Notes under the pieces: generated by a model | What the model saw: the letters and a program-made list of their open reading frames with translations, nothing else | Told to the model about the DNA's origin: nothing | Database searches by the model: none | NCBI GenBank assembly: GCA_016712525.1 | Contig: JADJQX010000006.1 | Coordinates: 1,137,840-1,201,839, forward strand | Source: Myxococcales bacterium | GTDB lineage: Bacteria; Myxococcota_A; Polyangia; Polyangiales; Polyangiaceae | Length of the DNA: 64,000 nt | Direction of reading: 5' to 3' | Part shown: piece after piece, positions 57,459 through 64,000 of the stretch | Numbering within the stretch: the first letter of the stretch is position 1 | Layout of the letters: each line of letters starts with the position of its first letter | Program-made: the position numbers and the translations under genes

Positions 57459-59877
57459 GGTGCCTCAAATGTAGGTGAACGAAAAGAGTTATCGTATCCT
57501 TGACCGCCCGGGCCAAAAACCATGAAGTAGACGACCGCACCAGGAAAGGTGGGCATCTCGACTTCCAGCGCGGTGTCACTCACCACGGCAAAGTTCGCGG
57601 CTTCCACTGGCCCACCACCGTTAAACACGTAGACCCCGAGGACTCCTTGAGCGAAGCCTGTCCCCGTGATCGTTGTGACCGTCGAGGTCGGCCCTGTCGA
57701 CGGAGCGCACGATACGATAGTTGGACTTGGTGGAATTGCCTCTCGATTTATAGTAAGTGTGGCGCGATCGAATGCATTTCCACTCGCACGGACTATTCTG
57801 TTCTCGAACACCGCTAGTGCGTCGGCGTGGGTCCCTAGCCCCGCTCCCCATGCGATATCATTGAAATGGAACCATGTTTCGCAGTTGTCATCTGACGCCG
57901 CGATTCCCCAAACACTTCCGAGCCCGATGTTGTTCGCGGGGTCCAGTGCAAACCCCCTACAATCCAGACTCGTCCGTCGGGAGTCCGCAGTACAGAGTGG
58001 TAGTAGCGGCCTGCGGTTTGCCCCGCACCGCTTCCGAATGGAATCGGCGACGTGCCATCGGCATTTATCGTGTACCATGCCGCGCCGTCAAACGCGAAAA
58101 CGCCGTCGAAGCATTCGTCCGCGTAGACTCCCCCAGACACCAAAAAGATTCGGTCTCCGATGAGCGGCATTCCGTACACCCCTGCCCTCGGAGACCACGG
58201 AACCGCGATGTTCATTTTGTCCAGGTGGCACCGCCGTCTGCTGACTCGTAGACGTCGTTCTGGGCCGAAGACGGCGTCTCGACGTCGAGCATTCCGCCCA
58301 TGGCGTACAGAACTCCGTCCAGCGATCCGGCTATGCCAAGTGCCTGTCGTCCCAGTCAGCGTGGAGCGTCGCAGTGCGCCGCTCCCAAACCTCGCCCGTG
58401 CCCGCTAGGGACGTGCGCCATACCTCAGAATGAGGAGTTTGGGCATCGCTTCCAATTAGGTAGAAGTATCCGTCGCAGGCCACAGCCGCTGGAGTGTGAA
58501 CTGGACGAAATCGAGCGCCCGCTCCGGACGTTGGCGGGGTTTGGTTGTGGCTTAGTAGTAGTTCCCATGTCTTCCCGCCGTTGTCGCTCTTCCATATCTC
58601 GTTGGTGCTTTCCGTGGCCCACTGGCCTGGATTCCAGCCCCCTATGAGAAGAATGCGCTTTGAGTCGAGCACGCACATGGTCGCGCCGTCGCGGTGCGAC
58701 CAGTCGGCCTCCCCGTTGATTACGCGCTGTACCCATGGCCCCCGCCGTTGCCAGCCTGAAGGAAGGGGAAACTCACGGTACACCAAAGTTGCTCTGCGCG
58801 TGTGCGTAGGTGCCGTCAAGGGTAGCGTCGCTGAGGCGGTGTTTGTGCAGAAGATGCGCGCTACGCGCCCGTCAAAGAACTTGGTGGAGTCGTAGTTTAC
58901 TCCGGTGCGCATCTGGCGATAGCCTGGGATGTCGCAGCTATCGGCCGTTGGGTTCTCTGCCCATGGGCCTCCGTTTACGCGAATGCCGATAGTGCCGCCG
59001 CCCGAACCGTACCTGAATGCTGGTTTTGGTTCCAAGGGCAGGTAGCGCCACTCTCGGAGTTGCCAGGTCCCGCTCACAGAGTTGAAGTGCCCCGCTTGGA
59101 CGCCGGATGTTGAGACGGATATGTATATTTGCGAGGTTCCGCCGAAGATTAGCGCCTCGTCGTGGATCGCGCCAGAGCCGAGCAGTCCCCCCGATGTCGC
59201 ACACGACCTCCATGGTGTAGGCCGTCGCCGAGAGAAAGTCGTCGGCGTCGAGGGCACTGTCTAGGTATTGGGTGGTCCCGTTGAAGGCCGCGGACGGATG
59301 AGTGCCGAAGTTTGGCCCGACAGAGGGAACCGTGCCAGCGACCAAGGTCCGCCCTCCGCTCGCGCCGGCGCTTGCAGTCCCCGTCCAGGTGCCTCCGGAG
59401 TAGTTGAGCCAGTAGCCCGTTAGGCTCAGCGTTGCCGGGTCGATTCCAATATTGGAATTGAGCGGAGTGTTTGACAAGATGTGCACGTTGACGCTTGCCG
59501 ACCAGTCGACGTCAACGCCGTCTTCACCCGTGACCTTAAGGAGTACCGCGGACCCGACTCGGTCGAACCGCGCCGCAACGGTTTGCGGGAAGACGCTTCG
59601 AAACTCATTCCAGGCCCACGGTGCCTCTATTGTCGTCAAGTGCCTGACACTTGATTGTATGGCCCGGAGATCTGCTGTGTACGTTCGCGTTCCGTAACGC
59701 CCGAGTACGGTAGCGCGAAACGAGTAAGTGCGTTGTTTGGCGGCGTGACGCTCAGTAGCGTGGTTTCGGTGTCGTCCGCGGTCGCGACGTGCACCAGGCT
59801 TGATTCGGTCCGGGTCTTGGTTGCTCCTGCTGGGCTCCAAGACACAGAGTCATCGGTCCTGGGTTGATGAATGCCAT
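57455..59877 (-). pseudogene. LamG-kelch-IPT protein with virion-like N-terminus, frameshifted
   Basis: A protein of about 800 residues is spread over several frames. The N-terminus (from ATG 59877, MAFINPGPMT) has DDTETTLLSVTPPNN and RTYSFRATVLGRYG, the pattern of phage neck/tail or spike N-termini. Next come VLLKVTGEDGVDVDWSASVN, a LamG-like segment (PSAAFNGTTQYLDSALDA), kelch/galactose-oxidase-type repeats (RILLIGGWNPGQWATES, DRIFLVSGGVYADECFDG, GRVWIVGGL) and a C-terminal IPT/TIG fold (TIVSCAPSTGPTSTVTTITG). GC is clearly lower (some 60-bp stretches near 45%) than the host's about 70%, so it was acquired. At least four frame breaks. It overlaps the next lipoprotein gene as ATGA, which argues for a host-type operon. 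A tail-fibre-derived surface protein is my best guess. Confidence 0.6.
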
Positions 59878-60199
59878 GGTCGACGTGCCTTTCGAGTACG
59901 AGACGACTGTAGTTGCGACATGTCAGCGTAGGGAGTGCCTAATGGCCTGGGACGGTTCGGTGCTGCCGACCCGCCAACACTCTGCGGTCGTTCGATCTGG
60001 ATGCGCCCCTTCGACCGCCCCTAGCGACGTCGAACCCTCCCCCTTATGCGAGACCTATCCATACCCTGCGTTGCCGTCGGGTCAAGGCATGCCGGGGCGA
60101 TTTCTTCGAGGAGGCAGCATCATCAGCGTCGCGCTCAGAACTGGTGCTTGACGGTTCACGACGGTGCCCGGTACCATCCGAAAGGTGGGAGGTTTAATC
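59878..60199. other. Divergent intergenic region, acquired segment
   Basis: This 322-bp gap between the divergent LamG-kelch gene and the gene at 60200 has mixed GC and no convincing ORF. The only clear signal is GGGAGG about 8 nt before ATG 60200, a ribosome-binding site for the plus-strand gene. Confidence 0.45.
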
Positions 60200-60716
60200 A
60201 TGGCGAGGACGAAGAAGACCACGGAGCGGGGTGGGGTCGAGGAAGCGGTTTCCGAGGCGCGTCGGGCGCTGGGGCTCGTGAAAAGCGCGCTCGCGGTGGT
60301 AGGCCTGGCCAGGTTGACGGCGGAGGAACGTCGGTGTCGCCGGGCCGCCTTCGCGAGGACGAAACCAGTGCGCTTGCGACCATTCTGGACACGGTGGACG
60401 CACACCCGGAGCTGTTCGTCTCGCTCGCGGACCGCGACGGCGGCCAGGATCCGCACACGCTCGAGACCGCGCCTGCGAGGCTGCGCTCGCGCGCCTCGCG
60501 TCATTCGAGCCGCTCGCCGCCGATCTTGAGGCGCTCCTCACCTCCGTGTCGGACGACCGCCTCGCGTCAGCGGCATTCGTGAAGAGCGTCACGGTGCCGG
60601 CCTATGGCATCGCCAAGGCGAACGCCCCGTGAACCCGAAGCTCGAAAGTCGATCGCGGGGCTCTTGACTTCTATGGGAAGGGCGCGCGCACCCGCGCCGC
60701 GAAGAAGACGAAGTAA
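60200..60716 (+). pseudogene. Conserved-looking hypothetical protein, frameshifted
   Basis: Frames join into a protein of about 170 residues. The opening MARTKKTTERGGVEEAVSEA continues ARRALGLVKSALAVVGLARL and TAEERR in one frame. Then LREDETSALATILDTVDAHP and ELFVSLADRDGGQDP come in a second, LARLASFEPLAADLEALLTS and SDDRLASAAFVKSVTVPA in others, and a basic tail GKGARTRAAKKTK before the TAA at 60714. At least three or four single-base breaks. It is helical and charged, without signal peptide. The strong GGGAGG site and coherent amino-acid pattern show it was a real gene. Function not recognised. Confidence 0.55.
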
Positions 60717-60769
60717 CGGCGAAGGTATCTGGTCCGCTGAGCACCGGAAGCGGCGGGCGGGCCCGCTCG

Positions 60770-60997
60770 AAGGCTCGAACGACCCTTGTGGGAGCGCGCA
60801 GCGATGCGCGCGAAGGGTCGAACGACCCTTGGGGGTGCCCTCAGGGTCATCCCGAAGGGTCGAACGACCCTAGGGACTGCGGTTCCGGGCGCTCCGGAAG
60901 CGTCGAACGACGCTTGGATCTTTGCGACGGTGGTCTCGAAGGTGCGCGAGGCTTGGTGCTGCGGCGATGGTGGTCTCTAAGGGTCGAACGAGGCCTT
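60770..60997. repeat. Array of palindromic repeats with about 42-bp period
   Basis: Palindromes of the form AAGGGTCGAACGACCCTT occur at 60770 (one arm mismatch), 60813 (perfect), 60855 (one end mismatch), 60898 (AAGCGTCGAACGACGCTT, both arms changed together) and 60979 (degenerate), with a weak copy at 60939. Spacings are 43, 42, 43, 41 and 40 bp. The compensated change at 60898 shows the palindrome itself is maintained. It lies in a gene-free stretch. Confidence 0.8.
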
Positions 60998-61440
60998 GAA
61001 GGTGACCGGAGCCTGGCGCGCGCGGTTGAGTAAAGGGATGCGCCTCTTGACCGCGACCCGGTCGGGTACGACGGGGTGCGCGATGCAACTACACGAGCTG
61101 CTGCACATCAACCGGCGAGTTGGCCGGGAACGACTTCAAGTCGCAACGTAGTGCAGGGGCGTGGGGTCGGGCACTAACTAGCCGGGTTTGGGGGCGGAAT
61201 TGGTAGGGTCAAGAGGAAAATGCATCAAATCGACCTCGTCCGGGACGTGAACGCCACATCGATGAAGGCTCTGGGGACCGACCACGTATGCCGGTGCGTC
61301 GAAACGAGCTAAAGAGCGCTGGCGGGGCGCAAGTGCGGACGAGCCCCAGGTCGGCGAAGGCGTTGCACGTGCAGGTCGAGCCATGGCGGGAACGTCGGTG
61401 GCGCTTGGGCTCATGAGCGCTCTCCGCCGCGCGACAGACG
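60998..61440. other. Gene-free or undecodable stretch before the methyltransferase fragment
   Basis: About 440 bp without a frame I can support on either strand. Given the heavy indel load around it, a short gene or the methyltransferase N-terminus could be hidden here. Confidence 0.4.
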
Positions 61441-61870
61441 GGCACGCCATGACGAACCGCCGCCGGAATGGGAGCGCGACTCTCGCAGAAGCTGCGAGGA
61501 GTCGGCACTTGTTTGCCGTTGGACGCCAAACGAAACCCATCGCAGATCGCGGAATCAGAGCTGGTATCCGTACTCGCGGGGTACACCGAGGAGTTCACGC
61601 GAGGCGTCTCCGCAAACTCGGGAGGGTGCGTCGTTGACCGTATTGGACCCGTGGAACGGCAGTGGGACGACGACCCGCATCCTCGAGATCGGGCACCAGG
61701 CCGTCGCGGTTCGACCTCAACCCGTTGCAAACCTCGTCGCGTCGGCGACGATTGTGCACCCGGATGACGCCGCGCACGTCACCGGGCTGCAGCGGCTTGC
61801 AGAGGCGAAGCTTCGGATCGCGGACGAGGATCTCGTAGACGTGCCATCGATGGCCCGCTCGGCCGTCGTG
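61440..61870 (+). pseudogene. Site-specific DNA methyltransferase fragment
   Basis: Pieces in neighbouring frames read LDAKRNPSQIAESELVSVLA, then TVLDPWNGSGTTTRILEIGH, then (next frame) DLNPVANLVASA. DPWNGSGTTT is the motif that binds S-adenosylmethionine in N4/N6-type DNA methyltransferases, and DLNP after about 15 residues is the next conserved acidic position. Only the middle of a typical enzyme is visible. Frame breaks lie near 61625 and 61705. The downstream part gives way to IS21 transposase sequence, so the gene looks truncated. No restriction enzyme is seen. Confidence 0.6.
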
Positions 61871-63169
61871 CATGCGTCCTGGGCCCGACTGCGCGGCGTT
61901 GCACGTCGAGCGCTGCGGCGACCGGGGTGACGCTCGCGCTCCTGCACGCGCCGTTACCTGGCGGCCCAGCCGGACGCGGGCTACAGTACACGCGCGTTCT
62001 GCGGTCGCTACCGAGGCGTGGCAAACGGCGCTCCACACCGTGATGCAGCAGGTGCACGCACGTCGCCGGGCGACAGTCGTTGAGTCGACTACGCCGGGAT
62101 GCGTCCGCGATTCGTGGACCGAGACGGAGAGGTCGTCGAGGTCGAGCTGTTCGTCTCCGTTCTCGGGGCGAAACCTTCACGTACGCCGGGCGACGCGGAC
62201 TCAACAGGTGCCCGGCTTCGTCGCAGGCGTTGCGCGGGCGCTCACGTTCTTCAGCGGTGTGCCGCGCGCGATAACGTGCCCGATCAACTCAAAGCGCCGT
62301 GGTGAAGGCGTGCCGCTACGACCTGGGGTGCGACGCCGCCGAGACCGCGCCGCACAGCACCACGGTTTTGCCGGCGCGGCCGAAGTCGCGCAACCAAGGA
62401 CGAAGATCGGAGGTCAGCGTCCGGTTTGCCGAGCGGTGGTTGCTCGCGCGCATCCAGGACGAGAGGTTTGCTCGAGCCTTGGCGAGCTCAACGCGCCGCC
62501 TGCGTGAGCTCGTTTCGGAACTCAACACGCGGACGATGAAGACGCCACAAGGCGAGCCGCCACCAAAGCTCGAAGCGCCTCAGCAAGCCTGCCCCTCGGG
62601 CCGCTCCCCAGCAGGGTTCGAGACGCAGACGTGGAAGGAAGGTTGGCCTCAACGTCGACTACCACGTCGCGTTCGACGGCTTACTTTCACTCGGTCCCGC
62701 ACGGCCTGCGTCATGGCGACGTCGAACCCACAGCTGAGGCGACGCCAAGCGCGATCGGGGAGTCTTCCACGGGCGCGAGCGCGTTGCCGCGCACTTGCGA
62801 ACTACAACACCGGAAGCTTCACGACCACGACCGAGCACATGCCGAGCAACCACCGTGCTGCAAGGCCAGGTGGACCCCCTCGCGCATCCTCGACTGGGCC
62901 GATGGGATCGGCCCTCACACCACCCTCGCGGAAGCCATCCTCGGAGGGCGTCATCACCCGGGCTGGGCTACCGGCTCGTTCCTCCGGACTGTTTCGGCTC
63001 GCGAAAAAGTGCGGGAACGAGCGACTCGCCTACGCCGTGAGGCGCTCTACGTGGGGGCGAAGCGCCGCTCCGTGCTGACGGTCAAACACAACCTCGACGC
63101 AGCCCTTACCAGCGCCCCCGCCGCGACCGGTCCAGTCCACGAAAACTCCGCGGCGCCGACTACCACTGA
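61870..63169 (+). pseudogene. istA: IS21 transposase IstA, multiply frameshifted
   Basis: Across frames the IstA core is evident: GVTLALLHA, AAQPDAGYS, VMQQVH, VDYAGMRPRFVDRDGEVVEV, ELFVSVLGA, FVAGVARALTFFSGVPRAI, VPDQLK, VVKACRYDLGCDA, SVRFAERWLLARIQDERFA, TWKEG, NVDYHVAFDG, TTEHMPSNHRA, and the C-terminal RGADYH stop at 63167-63169. DDE-type catalytic Asp residues fall in VDYAG and VPDQLK. About one indel per 50-100 bp breaks the frame. The N-terminal HTH is not visible. The product cannot be made as written. Confidence 0.75.
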
Positions 63170-63185
63170 GAGAAACAGGGAAGAC

Positions 63186-63930
63186 ATGCTGAGAGAACAA
63201 ACTCTAGAAACTTCACCCGCATGGTTGGGCGTGCTCGCCTCCGCCCGGCTCGACCGAACAAGTCTCCGGCACCCTCGCGATGGCCTTCGACAATGTCCTT
63301 CGCCTCCTCGTCAAGCCGAGATGCTCGCTCATAGCTGCTCACGGCCGCGAAAAAATCTCCGCGACGCCGGCTCCGGATCACCGACGCGTGCATCAGGGGA
63401 ATCTCCGCCTGTGAGCGTCAGCTCGACAAGCGTACCAGGTGCGCCGGCTCGCGACATGTCGTTGAGTGCCAAGCAGACGGCGATCGTCACGGGAACCACC
63501 GGGACGGGCAAGGCGACTACCTCGCATGCGCCCTCGCCCGTGAAGGCGTGCCGCAAAGGCTTCCGCGGTCTGTATCGACGCGTGGCGCGGCTCTTCGACG
63601 AGCTCCGCATCGCGCGGACTGGCACTACCACCGCGTCCTGTCTCTCGGATCGCAAGGCGGACGTCCTCGTGCTCGACGACTGCGCGCTCAGGCACCCCTT
63701 ACCGAGGAGGCGCGCAGGGATCTACTCACGATCCTCCCGAAGACCGCTACGGCCTTCGCGCGACCGTCTTCACGGGACCAGATCGGACCCGACCGATGGC
63801 ACGCGTACCTGGCCGACCCCACCGTCGACGGACGCCATCTTACGATCGTGTGCTCCCGGCGCTCACGAGATCGCGCTCACCGGGCCCTCGCGCCGCAAGA
63901 CGCAGGAAAGAATCGAAGTCAAACTGGAGC
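63186..63930 (+). pseudogene. istB: IS21 helper ATPase IstB, multiply frameshifted
   Basis: ATG 63186 (MLREQTLE) lies 17 bp after the IstA stop with GGGAAG upstream, the normal istAB layout. Motifs across frames: TAIVTGTTGTGK (Walker A), CRKGFRGLYRRVARLFDELR, ADVLVLDDCAL (Walker B region), LTEEARRDLLTIL, DRWHAYLADPTV and LTGPSRRKTQERIEVK near the end. IstB is the AAA+ helper that directs IstA to target DNA. Multiple indels destroy the frame; the exact 3' end is uncertain. Confidence 0.72.
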
Positions 63931-64000
63931 TCCAGCAAGTGGCGGGCCGCTTACCCTGCTCGCGAGCCTGGAACCGTCATCGAGGCCTCAGGAGACGTCG

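Larger units (their letters stand above)
61870..64000 (+). mobile_element. IS21-family insertion sequence, degraded or poorly sequenced, runs to window end
   Basis: Adjacent istA- and istB-like genes in the correct order and orientation identify an IS21-type element. The left end is near 61.8-61.9 kb but no terminal inverted repeat can be picked out. The right end is not reached or not recognisable before 64000. The element contains many single-base indels. Confidence 0.75.

Noticed and set aside
60770..60997. Possible CRISPR array or tRNA cluster
   Set aside because: The 18-bp palindromes are imperfect and related inter-repeat sequences vary in length; no cas genes, and no cloverleaf can be drawn.
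57455..64000. Complete prophage
   Set aside because: Apart from the virion-like N-terminus there are no capsid, terminase, portal, integrase or lysis genes; IS21 and methyltransferase pieces point to a mosaic accessory region.

Overview
The window is very GC-rich (about 70% over most of its length). Many start codons are GTG, genes overlap by ATGA or GTGA, and lipoproteins carry Asp/Gly/Pro-rich linkers. There are also a dual Ser/Thr kinase, a TonB receptor, Cys-rich lipoproteins and AddAB. Together these suggest a Myxococcota chromosome, most likely Polyangia-like (inference from style and gene content; no rRNA or tRNA is visible to place it). Many promoters put a TAnnnT hexamer about 6-8 nt before the start codon, so leaderless mRNAs appear common.

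Layout. 0.1-3.2 kb: a small membrane protein and a KdpD/KdpE-type two-component pair; kdpD has a one-base frameshift and lacks the usual N-terminal domain. 3.3-6.9 kb: a sulfur-themed cluster, with an ArsR regulator fused to rhodanese (with its own operator), an MFS transporter fused to rhodanese, and a cysteine desulfurase. 7.1-9.4 kb: a YCII/DGPF protein, an ECF42-type sigma factor and a glutathione S-transferase. 9.4-11.0 kb: a pectate-lyase-like lipoprotein. 11.0-18.7 kb: a six-gene, fully overlapping minus-strand operon for envelope uptake (PstS-like binding protein, porin, TonB receptor, three small lipoproteins), preceded by a regulator that fuses an excisionase-type HTH to a periplasmic-binding-like domain.

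18.7-23.7 kb is a small defence island. It holds a Septu-type pair (ptuA ATPase, ptuB HNH nuclease), an array of 42-bp palindromic repeats just upstream of ptuA, a helical protein, and a second pair (AAA ATPase plus a PD-(D/E)XK-like protein) that matches no named system I can assign. 23.8-37.6 kb: a CcmH-like protein, lipoproteins, a MATE exporter, a protein with two kinase domains in tandem, small secreted proteins and carB. 37.7-49.5 kb: a membrane protein, then an overlapping run of a FliJ-like coiled-coil protein, a lytic transglycosylase, AddB and AddA, then RadC. 49.9-56.5 kb: a Cys-rich lipoprotein, a beta-propeller protein, a SpoIVB-type S55 peptidase and PmbA/TldE.

From about 54 kb to the end the reading frames are increasingly broken by single-base insertions and deletions, in clearly conserved chromosomal genes as well as in accessory ones. 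The last 6.5 kb holds a low-GC LamG-kelch-IPT protein with a virion-like N-terminus, a conserved hypothetical protein, a second palindromic repeat array, a DNA methyltransferase fragment, and an IS21-family element (istA, istB) that seems to abut or interrupt the methyltransferase. Falling assembly quality toward a contig end explains the gradient better than decay alone. Protein sequences given there are reconstructions across frames.
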